The notes below the pieces were generated by a model. It was not told where the DNA came from, did no database searches, and worked only from the letters and a program-made list of their open reading frames with translations. Shown here piece by piece: positions 1 to 5,629 of a DNA stretch of 11,191 nt (positions within the stretch are counted from its first letter, which is position 1; each line of letters opens with the position of its first letter). The stretch is from JAYEHC01 sp964490635 (GTDB lineage Bacteria; Patescibacteriota; Minisyncoccia; JAHIHE01; JAGLIN01). Both the position numbers and the translations under genes were made by a program. The stretch is taken from the NCBI GenBank assembly GCA_964490635.1, contig CAZBCK010000033.1, positions 1 through 11,191 on the forward strand, given 5' to 3'.

Positions 1-70
1 AATTACTTTTATCCAGACGAGATATAAACAACGCTGGACAATCTAATAGCTAATATATAAAACTAAGCTT

Positions 71-2308
71 ATGTCAACCAAAAAACTCATCATTGTAGAA
101 TCCCCCACTAAAGCGAGAACTATTTCGCGGTTTTTGGGGAAGGAATATTTTGTAGAATCCTCTTTCGGACATCTGCGTGATCTGCCAAAAAAGAAAATGG
201 GGATTGATATCGAAAATGATTTTCAGCCGGAATATGAAGTGAACGAGAAAAGCAAAAAACGCGCCAATGAACTAAAAGGACTGGCGAAAAAAGCGGATGA
301 AATTATACTGGCAAGTGATGAAGACCGCGAAGGAGAAGCAATCGCCTGGCATTTGATGCAAATTCTAGGAACAAAATCGCAATACCAAAGAATCGTTTTC
401 CATGAAATCACAAAAAACGCAATTTTAAACGCTTTGGAAAATCCAAGAAATATGGATATGAATATGGTTGACGCACAACAAGCAAGAAGGATTTTAGACA
501 GATTGGTCGGCTATGAGTTATCCCCTTTTCTCTGGAAGAAGATTAGATATGGATTGTCAGCGGGACGAGTGCAGTCAGTCACGGTAAGACTGATTGTAGA
601 AAGAGAAGAAGAGATCAGAAAATTTAAAGCGGATGAATATTGGACGATTAAGTCAAAAGTTTGTAAAGTCCATAAAGCTGAAAGTCAAAATAAGAGTGAA
701 TTTGAAATTAAACTAATTAAAATAAATAACAAATCTGTTCCCAAGCTGGGCATTAAGAGTAAGGACGAAGCGGAAAAGATTAAAAATAATCTGGAAAAAG
801 CGGACTATCAAGTTGAAAAAATAATCAAAAAAGAAACAAAGAAAAATCCTTTGCCACCGTTTACAACAAGTACTCTACAACAAGCGGCAAATAACAAATT
901 GCATTTTAGCGCCAAACAAACAATGATGTTTGCGCAGAAATTGTATGAAGGAATAGATCTGGGAAGCAAAGGTCAGACAGGTTTGATTACTTATATGAGA
1001 ACTGACTCTTTAAGTTTAAGCAAGGATTCTCTAAAAGCAGCTAAAAATTATATCACAAATAAATTCGGTAAAGAATATGCCGAGCAAAGATTTTTCAAAA
1101 CAAAAAGTAAGGGCGCGCAGGAAGCGCATGAAGCGATCAGACCGACTGATCCGGCAAGAGACCCAGAAAGAGTAAAAAGCTATTTAGATGATCGACAATA
1201 TAAATTATATAAATTAATTTGGCAAAGAATGATTGCTTCTCAAATGGCAAGCGCAATCAGCGATCTGACAACGATTGATGTTGTGGCAAAACATACCCCT
1301 AATCCCTCTCAAGAGGAGAATTATATACTTCGCGCCACTGGTTCCATTATCAAATTTGAGGGATTTTTGAAAGTCTATACGATTAAATCAGAAGAAATAA
1401 TTTTGCCTAAAGTGGAAGAAAAAGAAAAACTGGATCTGCTTAAAATGATCACTGAACAACATTTTACTCAACCACCGGCACGCTACACAGAAGCAAGTTT
1501 GGTAAAAAAACTAGAAGAAAAAGGCATCGGTCGCCCATCTACATACGCGCCGACCCTTTCCACAATTCAGGATCGCGGTTATGTGGAAAAAATTGAACGA
1601 AGATTTCATCCGAAAGATATCGGAGAACTGGTTAATAAATTGCTAGTGGAACATTTTCCCAAGATCGTTGACTTGAAATTCACCGCCAAGATGGAAAAAG
1701 ATCTTGATGAGATTGCCGAGGGAAAGATTAAATGGGTTCCGGTTATCAGAAATTTTTATAAACCGTTTAAAGAAAATCTTGCAAAGAAAGAAAAAGAGAT
1801 CAACAAAAAAGACCTTACTGAGGAGACAACCGATGAAACCTGTGAAAAATGCGGTTCGCCGATGATTATTAAAATGGGACGATTTGGCAAATTTATGGCT
1901 TGTAGCAACTATCCGGATTGCAAAAACACAAAACAACTTGGCAATGACGGAAAAGTGGAAGAACCGGAAACCACGGATGAGGTTTGTGAGAAATGTGGCA
2001 AGCCAATGATTATTAAAATCGGTCGCTATGGAAAATTCCTTGGCTGTTCCGGCTATCCAGATTGTAAAAATATAAAACCGATCGTGAAATCAACCGGGGT
2101 TAAATGTCCGCAATGCGACAAAGGTGAGATTGTGGAAAAGAAATCAAAAAAAGGCAAGATTTTCTATGCCTGCGACCAATATCCAAAATGCAAATATGCT
2201 CTCTGGAGCAAACCGACCGGCGATAAATGTCCTGTCTGCGGAGGACTGATGGTTTTTGGAAAAGGTGATACAAAAGTTTGTGGTAATAAGAATTGCGGAA
2301 AAAAATAA
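71..2308 (+). CDS. topA: DNA topoisomerase I (type IA)
   Basis: Relaxes negatively supercoiled DNA by cutting and passing one strand through a 5'-phosphotyrosine intermediate. The 745-residue product has a Toprim domain (residues 5-115) with E10 in IIVESPTKA and the metal-binding D83/D85 in SDEDREGE. The type IA core follows, with catalytic Y308 in TYMRTDS and R310 beside it, and GIGRPSTYAPT near 485-495. The C-terminus has three Topo C4 zinc fingers (C591/594/611/617, C639/642/659/665, C679/682/701/707) and a shorter fourth Cys4 cluster (C720/723/737/742). Length is typical of bacterial TopA. The start is supported by the N-terminal Toprim strand beginning at once; no Shine-Dalgarno sequence precedes it, but TATAAA lies at 56-61. 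Residues about 407-417 (KHTPNPSQEE) look like a small in-frame palindromic insertion. Identity is certain from the motifs. Confidence 0.97.
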   Translation: MSTKKLIIVESPTKARTISRFLGKEYFVESSFGHLRDLPKKKMGIDIENDFQPEYEVNEKSKKRANELKGLAKKADEIILASDEDREGEAIAWHLMQILGTKSQYQRIVFHEITKNAILNALENPRNMDMNMVDAQQARRILDRLVGYELSPFLWKKIRYGLSAGRVQSVTVRLIVEREEEIRKFKADEYWTIKSKVCKVHKAESQNKSEFEIKLIKINNKSVPKLGIKSKDEAEKIKNNLEKADYQVEKIIKKETKKNPLPPFTTSTLQQAANNKLHFSAKQTMMFAQKLYEGIDLGSKGQTGLITYMRTDSLSLSKDSLKAAKNYITNKFGKEYAEQRFFKTKSKGAQEAHEAIRPTDPARDPERVKSYLDDRQYKLYKLIWQRMIASQMASAISDLTTIDVVAKHTPNPSQEENYILRATGSIIKFEGFLKVYTIKSEEIILPKVEEKEKLDLLKMITEQHFTQPPARYTEASLVKKLEEKGIGRPSTYAPTLSTIQDRGYVEKIERRFHPKDIGELVNKLLVEHFPKIVDLKFTAKMEKDLDEIAEGKIKWVPVIRNFYKPFKENLAKKEKEINKKDLTEETTDETCEKCGSPMIIKMGRFGKFMACSNYPDCKNTKQLGNDGKVEEPETTDEVCEKCGKPMIIKIGRYGKFLGCSGYPDCKNIKPIVKSTGVKCPQCDKGEIVEKKSKKGKIFYACDQYPKCKYALWSKPTGDKCPVCGGLMVFGKGDTKVCGNKNCGKK
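1291..1320. repeat. Small palindromic insertion within topA
   Basis: CCTCT (1305-1309) and AGAGG (1312-1316) form a hairpin with a two-base loop inside topA. They encode the Pro/Ser-rich peptide TPNPSQEE between two strands of the core domain where TopA homologues normally run directly from a hydrophobic strand into the RATG segment. The stretch keeps the frame and its composition differs from the flanks, as expected for a palindromic repeat inserted in a gene. Similar Pro-rich peptides from palindromic repeats occur elsewhere in bacteria; membership of a named family was not established. Confidence 0.45.
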
Positions 2309-2347
2309 AAGCTATAAAATTGGAACTTCCTTACTTTTTCTTATTAT

Positions 2348-2530
2348 CGTCATCCCAGAATTTTTTCTGAAGCTATAGCTGAAGAAGAAATATCTGGGAT
2401 CCAGTTTATCTCACTTTACAGAACTATACGAAAAATATTGTTTATTGAGACTTACTAGATTCCGAATAAATTTCGGAGTTTATGCTAATAAAGATCAGTG
2501 CTACGCTCCGAAATTTTCCGGAATGACAGG
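2348..2530. repeat. Interspersed repeat element with nested hairpins
   Basis: The topA-pheA gap holds several inverted repeats and no ORF. ATCCCAGA (2352-2359) pairs with TCTGGGAT (2393-2400); TCCGAA (2461-2466) pairs with TTCGGA (2472-2477); TTCGGAG (2472-2478) can instead pair with CTCCGAA (2506-2512). The outer ends read GTCATCCC and GGAATGAC, a diverged terminal inverted repeat. The pattern matches the widespread 'GTCATTCC ... GGAATGAC' class of non-coding bacterial repeats. Other diverged copies appear at 5408-5575. Confidence 0.6.
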
Positions 2531-2551
2531 AGAGAGGAAATTCTAAATAAA

Positions 2552-2557
2552 TATACT
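2552..2557 (+). promoter_or_regulatory. Candidate -10 box for pheA, near-leaderless transcript
   Basis: TATACT sits 10 bases before the pheA ATG. No good -35 hexamer lies 16-18 bases upstream and no Shine-Dalgarno sequence lies between. Transcription from it would start within a few bases of the initiation codon. Confidence 0.35.
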
Positions 2558-2567
2558 AAACAAATCT

Positions 2568-3128
2568 ATGGTTAAAATTGGCATCTCAGGCGCGCAAGGC
2601 AGCTTCTCGGAAGAAGCCGCTGATTGCTATTGCCAGAAAAGTAATATTGCCGGATACGAACTGGCTTATCTTGTTTCGGTAGAAAATGTTTTATCCGCCC
2701 TTAATAAAGAAAAGATTAATCTCGGTATTTTCCCGATTGAGAATTCCAACGGTGGTATCGTCGTGGAAAGCGTTTACGCGATGTCACGACACACTTTTGA
2801 AATAAAAAAACTTTTTGAAATTCCGGTTATTCACTGTTTATTGGTAAAACAGGGTACTGAGAAAGAAAAAATTAAAAATATCGCTTCGCACGACCAAGCG
2901 CTTAAACAATGTAAAATGTATCTCAAAAGAATTTGGGCGGAAGCGCATCTCCAGGAAACAGAAGACACTGCCAAGGCGGCAAAAGATCTTTCGGAAGGAA
3001 AACTGCCTCAAAACACCGCCGTTCTTGCCCCTGAAAGTTGCGCTAAACTATATGGGCTGGAAATTTTGGAAAGATCGGTTCAGGATCTAAAATTTAATTT
3101 TACCAGTTTTCTGGCAGTGGAAAAATAA
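2568..3128 (+). CDS. pheA: Prephenate dehydratase, stand-alone catalytic domain
   Basis: Converts prephenate to phenylpyruvate with loss of water and CO2, the committed step to phenylalanine, in the cytoplasm. The 186 residues cover only the two-lobed catalytic domain. Family signatures in order are GAQGSFSE (8-15), FPIENSNGG (55-63), ASHDQALKQC (106-115), DTAKAA (133-138) and the C-terminal N-x-TSF segment (177-181). The catalytic Thr is kept (T179), but the usual TRF reads TSF (S180 replaces Arg). There is no chorismate mutase domain and no C-terminal ACT domain, so the usual allosteric Phe feedback is absent. The start follows a -10-like TATACT by 10 bases with no Shine-Dalgarno. The gene converges on an aminotransferase that could perform the next step, and a Phe-codon attenuator lies about 1 kb further on. 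A non-catalytic prephenate-binding role is possible because of the lost Arg. Confidence 0.88.
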   Translation: MVKIGISGAQGSFSEEAADCYCQKSNIAGYELAYLVSVENVLSALNKEKINLGIFPIENSNGGIVVESVYAMSRHTFEIKKLFEIPVIHCLLVKQGTEKEKIKNIASHDQALKQCKMYLKRIWAEAHLQETEDTAKAAKDLSEGKLPQNTAVLAPESCAKLYGLEILERSVQDLKFNFTSFLAVEK

Positions 3129-3152
3129 GATTAAAGTTCAAGCAATAAAAAT

Positions 3153-3190
3153 AAGAGAGCGTTTTGCATAGTTATGTAGCTCTCTTTTTT
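3153..3190. terminator. Bidirectional rho-independent terminator
   Basis: AAGAGAGC (3153-3160) pairs with GCTCTCTT (3179-3186) and is followed by a T-run on the plus strand. On the minus strand the stem is followed by the U-rich TTATTTTTATTG. It lies between convergent pheA and the aminotransferase and can serve both. Confidence 0.8.
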
Positions 3191-3194
3191 GTTT

Positions 3195-4373
3195 CTAGAT
3201 AATCCCTTTTATCCTCCTTGTCGCTTCTTTAATATTCTCTATTGAAGAAGCAAAAGAAATTCTGATATAGCTGTCGAAATCATCTCCGAAGAAAATTCCC
3301 GGAGCTACAGCAATTCCCAGATTGTTGAGCAAATACTTTGAAAATTTTTCAGAATTCATTCCAGACTTGCTCGGTATCCTAACAAAAACATAAAAAGCTC
3401 CCTCGGGATCAACATATTCAACACCCAGTTCGTCCAACTCTTTACACAGGAAATTCTTTCTTTTCTCAAATTCTTTTCTCATACTTTCATAAGAAACAAC
3501 CAATTCATCAAAATGATCAAGTAAAGCGTTTGCTATTACTGCCTGAAAGAAAGAATTAGTGTTGCCGGTACTATTGCTTTTTATTTTGAGCATCGCTTTG
3601 GCAATTTCCACGGAAGAAAAAGTGTATCCCAATCGGTAACCGGTCATAGAAAAACTCTTTGAGAATCCGTTGACAATAATAGTTCTATCCTTCATTCCCT
3701 CCGAAGAAGCGATTGAACAATAATCTATATCACTATACCTAATCGTGCCATAAGCCTCATCAGATATAACATACAGATTGTGATGTCTGGCAATTTCCGC
3801 CAACTGTTCAAGTTCTTTTTTTATATAAACCGCTCCCGACGGATTATTGGGGCTGTTAATAATCACCGCTTTTGTTTTTTTAGTGACAGTACTCTCTATC
3901 TTTTCAATATCAAGATGAAAGTCCTTGTTGGTACTGACCACTGCCACTTTCCCTCCGAAGAAATTTATTATCTCTCGATAAGTTGACCAATAAGGAGCGA
4001 CCAGAATAACTTCGTCTCCGGGATCTATCAAAGCCCCCAACGAAAGAAAAATTCCTTCTTTCGCGCCATTTGTCAGAATAATCTCTTCAGAAAGATAATC
4101 CAAATCAAAGACTTCCTTTTGGAATAAAGAAATGGCTTTTCTCACTTCTTCGCTTCCTTGAACGGAAATATAGAAATTATTTCCTTCCCCATTAGGCTGA
4201 TTGGCAACTTTGATAATCTTTTCTTTAACGACAGAAGGAACATCAAAATCAGGCTGCCCGGAATTGAGAGAGATAATATTTCCATTATTCCTCATCGCTT
4301 TCTTTATTTCTGAATCCCACCTCGTTAAAGGAGACTCCTTAATATTCTCTATTCTTTGTGAAAAGTTTTTCAT
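3195..4373 (-). CDS. Class I/II PLP-dependent aminotransferase (aspartate/aromatic type)
   Basis: Transfers an amino group between an amino acid and a 2-oxo acid using pyridoxal phosphate. The 392 residues match fold-type I aminotransferases: SGQPDF (38-43), TNGAKEGIF (101-109), PYW (127-129) stacking on the cofactor, NSPNNPSG (173-180) with N177, SDEAY (204-208) with D205 binding the pyridine nitrogen, and K239 in NGFSKSFSMTGYRLGY forming the Schiff base. R371 in YIRISFA binds the substrate carboxylate. The start has a strong GGAGG at 4381-4385, seven bases upstream, and a consensus promoter at 4448-4476. It converges on prephenate dehydratase, so phenylpyruvate to Phe transamination is a reasonable inference. 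Motifs do not separate aspartate from aromatic or alanine specificity. Confidence 0.93.
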   Translation of the reverse strand: MKNFSQRIENIKESPLTRWDSEIKKAMRNNGNIISLNSGQPDFDVPSVVKEKIIKVANQPNGEGNNFYISVQGSEEVRKAISLFQKEVFDLDYLSEEIILTNGAKEGIFLSLGALIDPGDEVILVAPYWSTYREIINFFGGKVAVVSTNKDFHLDIEKIESTVTKKTKAVIINSPNNPSGAVYIKKELEQLAEIARHHNLYVISDEAYGTIRYSDIDYCSIASSEGMKDRTIIVNGFSKSFSMTGYRLGYTFSSVEIAKAMLKIKSNSTGNTNSFFQAVIANALLDHFDELVVSYESMRKEFEKRKNFLCKELDELGVEYVDPEGAFYVFVRIPSKSGMNSEKFSKYLLNNLGIAVAPGIFFGDDFDSYIRISFASSIENIKEATRRIKGII

Positions 4374-4503
4374 ATTTTTTCCTCCTTTTTTTTGGATAAG
4401 ATTCTAAAGATTCTACTGATAACTCTAAGATATCTTCAACTCTAAAAATAATAGCGGTTTTATTGTTTCCAGTCAATTTTTTAGATTGAATGTTGTTATT
4501 CAT
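4339..4503 (-). CDS. Possible small ORF overlapping the aminotransferase start
   Basis: A 54-codon ORF begins with ATG at 4503 after AGGTGG (4510-4515, spacer six bases) and ends 35 bases inside the aminotransferase gene in another frame. The product is basic at its C-terminus (KKRRKKYEKL) and matches nothing I recognise. It competes with the promoter call at 4448-4476, which lies inside it: a transcript from that promoter would begin after its ATG. It would therefore need read-through of the terminator at 4528-4559. The Shine-Dalgarno spacing is the only positive evidence. Confidence 0.25.
   Translation of the reverse strand: MNNNIQSKKLTGNNKTAIIFRVEDILELSVESLESYPKKRRKKYEKLFTKNREY
4448..4476 (-). 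promoter_or_regulatory. Sigma70-type promoter of the aminotransferase
   Basis: On the minus strand TTGACT (4471-4476) and TATTAT (4448-4453) are separated by exactly 17 bases. Transcription would start near 4441, giving a leader of about 68 nt that contains the GGAGG ribosome binding site. It lies just after the terminator of the preceding transcript, consistent with an independent unit. Confidence 0.7.
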
Positions 4504-4527
4504 TAAATGCCACCTGCGGTCTCCTAC

Positions 4528-4559
4528 AAAAAAGAAGGCGCCTGTTTTACAAACGCCTT
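4528..4559 (-). terminator. Rho-independent terminator of the tRNA-Phe/small-ORF unit
   Basis: On the minus strand AAGGCG (4554-4559) pairs with CGCCTT (4535-4540) and is followed by CTTTTTTG. The 5' arm overlaps the last codons of the 57-codon ORF, so translation to its stop codon could affect hairpin folding. Confidence 0.75.
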
Positions 4560-4720
4560 ATTGGCTTAGCCGAGTGATTCTCTCTAAAATTGAGAAATTC
4601 TTGCATATTTCTCTTTGCTGAGAGATCTTGTCCCAGCGTCTCTGCCGTCTTTGCTTTTCGATAGCATCTTTTCATTTGAGCTTTAATGCTCGCTATCCCA
4701 TCTTCATCGATGGGTTTTAT
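4547..4720 (-). CDS. Small basic hypothetical protein, apparent AUA start
   Basis: An open frame of 57 codons begins at ATA, five bases after a near-perfect AAGGAGG (4726-4732), and ends with TAA inside the downstream terminator stem. There is no ATG, GTG or TTG at the right distance; the first in-frame ATG is codon 16 and has no Shine-Dalgarno. The product is polar and basic, with IKPIDEDGIASIKAQ at the start and ending SAKPIRRL. I recognise no family. The reading frame is +1 relative to the small ORF upstream and opens before that ORF's stop, so a +1 frameshift fusion is an alternative to AUA initiation. The strong ribosome binding site argues for a real start here; the codon could also be a base change or error from ATG. 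Confidence 0.45.
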   Translation of the reverse strand: MKPIDEDGIASIKAQMKRCYRKAKTAETLGQDLSAKRNMQEFLNFRENHSAKPIRRL

Positions 4721-4736
4721 TCTTTCCTCCTTGCGC

Positions 4737-4862
4737 TTACATTCTCCACCATTCTTTGCCTAATGTATTACAGTGTTTGGCGATAAAATCGTCAATATCT
4801 TTTACTGTCATTTTTTTAACTTTGTCGTCAATTGCCTTACTCTTAGTGTCATTTATTGTCAA
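4737..4862 (-). CDS. Small hypothetical protein (41 aa), TTG start
   Basis: Begins with TTG nine bases after AAGGAG (4872-4877) and runs 41 codons to TAA. The product is charged and Lys/Asp-rich in the first two thirds (TVKDIDDFIAKHC) and ends in GKEWWRM. No family recognised. It lies 39 bases downstream of the tRNA-Phe on the same strand, and its stop is 16 bases from the start of the next small ORF, which has its own AAGGAGG. Both probably belong to the transcript starting at the Phe-attenuator promoter. It is too short for coding statistics; the well-spaced ribosome binding site is the main support. Confidence 0.5.
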   Translation of the reverse strand: MTINDTKSKAIDDKVKKMTVKDIDDFIAKHCNTLGKEWWRM

Positions 4863-4901
4863 TGTTCTTTTCTCCTTGTTTTCTCTCCTTGAAATAAAGA
4901 A

Positions 4902-4974
4902 TGCCCTAGGTGAGATTTGAACTCACAATCTCTGGTTCTTCACGCCAGCGCTCTTTCTCTTAAGCTACTAAGGC
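4902..4974 (-). tRNA. tRNA-Phe (anticodon GAA), divergent
   Basis: The minus strand folds into a cloverleaf of 73 nt. The acceptor is GCCTTAG/CTAGGGC with discriminator A73. The D stem is GCTT/GAGC, the anticodon arm is CTGG/CCAG with T33 and anticodon GAA (4939-4941), the variable loop has five bases, and the T arm is GTGAG/CTCAC with loop TTCAAAT. CCA is not encoded. Oddities: the D loop AAGAGAAA lacks the G18-G19 pair that docks on the T loop, position 31-39 is a C-A mismatch, and position 37 is G, where bacterial tRNA-Phe normally has A. It may be a functional divergent tRNA or a tRNA-like regulatory element. It lies downstream of a Phe attenuator. Confidence 0.75.
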
Positions 4975-5055
4975 ATCTCAGCGATAAATTTCTTTGAAAT
5001 CCATCCTTCAGGATTCTAAATAAAATCATAAAGGATAAATTCCAGATTTTTAATT

Positions 5056-5150
5056 TGGAGCCCTCACGAAAGTGAGGATGAAATATCATAATGCGTCATC
5101 AAAAAATAATTTTATTGATATTTCACTGCCTGACTTTCGTCAGGACTCCA
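5056..5150. repeat. 95-bp inverted repeat (MITE/BIME-like)
   Basis: The arms, each about 33-35 bases, are TGGAGCCCTCACGAAAGTGA... and its imperfect inverted copy ending ...GTCAGGACTCCA. Each arm contains its own GAAA-type mini-hairpin (CCTCAC/GTGAGG and CCTGAC/GTCAGG). The two stems differ by compensating base changes, so pairing is conserved rather than sequence. It lies between the attenuator and the tRNA-Phe. No ORF spans it. Confidence 0.7.
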
Positions 5151-5185
5151 GATAATTGGCTCAATATTCCAGATAAACATTCGTA

Positions 5186-5214
5186 TAATAAAAAATAGCC
5201 CCTCGCGATGGGCT
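5186..5214 (-). terminator. Attenuator terminator (segments 3:4)
   Basis: On the minus strand AGCCC (5210-5214) pairs with GGGCT (5197-5201) across the loop ATCGCGAG and is followed by ATTTTTTATTA. Bases 5205-5225, which include the 5' arm and loop, can pair instead with the leader segment 5242-5257, which would prevent this hairpin. The stem is also followed by a T-rich stretch on the plus strand. Confidence 0.75.
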
Positions 5215-5293
5215 GTTTTGTTTTTCATAAATTATCGTAGAAAAAACAACCTATCGCTGACGGTGGCTAAAAAAGAAAAACCAGTTGTTTTTT
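5205..5293 (-). promoter_or_regulatory. Phenylalanine transcription attenuator (pause hairpin and antiterminator)
   Basis: Segment 1, AAAAAACAAC (5284-5293), lies in the leader peptide codons before the Phe run and pairs perfectly with segment 2, GTTGTTTTTT (5241-5250). Segment 2, extended to GCGAT (5253-5257), can instead pair with segment 3: TTGTTTTT with AAAAACAA (5218-5225), GG with CC, and GCGAT with ATCGC (5205-5209). That structure consumes the 5' arm of the terminator. A ribosome stalled at the Phe codons (5269-5280) covers segment 1 and favours the antiterminator; one reaching the stop (5251) covers segment 2 and allows termination. This is the classic amino-acid attenuation design. 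The sensing logic is inferred; the pairings are visible. Confidence 0.8.
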
Positions 5294-5304
5294 ATATAAT
5301 TCAT
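5251..5304 (-). CDS. Phe-rich leader peptide of attenuator
   Basis: A 17-codon ORF, MNYIKNNWFFFFSHRQR, begins with ATG at 5304, about 15 bases after the predicted transcription start, and ends TAG at 5251. It has four consecutive Phe codons (TTT TTC TTT TTT). This resembles PheL and PheM of enterobacteria, whose Phe runs let the ribosome measure charged tRNA-Phe. Its coding sequence contains segment 1 of the attenuator and its stop codon overlaps the antiterminator segment. The Shine-Dalgarno is weak (AAGCGGA). The peptide itself probably has no function beyond its translation. Downstream on the same strand lie a tRNA-Phe and two small ORFs. Confidence 0.82.
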   Translation of the reverse strand: MNYIKNNWFFFFSHRQR

Positions 5305-5325
5305 AAATCCGCTTAACTTGTGAAA

Positions 5326-5353
5326 AGTATAACACACTAAAAAAAGGTGTCAA
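5326..5353 (-). promoter_or_regulatory. Strong sigma70-type promoter of the Phe attenuator transcript
   Basis: On the minus strand a perfect TTGACA (5348-5353) and TATACT (5326-5331) are 16 bases apart. Transcription would begin near 5319-5321, some 15 bases before the leader peptide ATG. Confidence 0.82.
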
Positions 5354-5407
5354 GAGCACAGAGCAAATTGACATTGTATTTTTAAAGCCACCTGCACTTT
5401 CTATATC

Positions 5408-5575
5408 CATCATTCCTGGGAAGCAGGAATCCGGACGCAATATCTTCAGTTTTAAAATATCATTAGAACAATTGAAATATTATAAAATGTTACTTCTAAT
5501 TTGCTTATAATACTTTTGTTATAAAAATAACAACTGATGAAATTTCACCTGGATTCCCGCCTTCGCGGAAATAAC
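5408..5575. repeat. Diverged interspersed repeat with terminal hairpins
   Basis: The left part has ATTCCTG (5412-5418) pairing with CAGGAAT (5424-5430). The right part reads CTGGATTCCCGCCTTCGCGG with CCGC/GCGG (5557-5560, 5565-5568) and ends GGAAATAACA, a diverged form of the common GGGAATGACA end. The interior is AT-rich and holds no gene. It resembles the element at 2348-2530 in its ends. The right hairpin might also serve as the 3' end of the xseA transcript. Confidence 0.5.
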
Positions 5576-5629
5576 AAAAAAGACTATACTGTACTTTTCA
5601 AACAAATCCTAATAAACTTTACAACATTG

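Noticed and set aside
5056..5150. CRISPR-like repeat interpretation of the repeated GAAA hairpins
   Set aside because: The two units are inverted, not direct, there are only two, and no spacer regularity or cas gene is present.
5241..5293. Hairpin with 10-bp A/T-rich stem read as a terminator
   Set aside because: Although the 3' arm ends in six T residues, it is better explained as the 1:2 pairing of the attenuator, with leader peptide codons in its 5' arm.
5366..5400. Plus-strand TTGACA as a promoter
   Set aside because: No acceptable -10 box lies 15-19 bases downstream and no gene follows.
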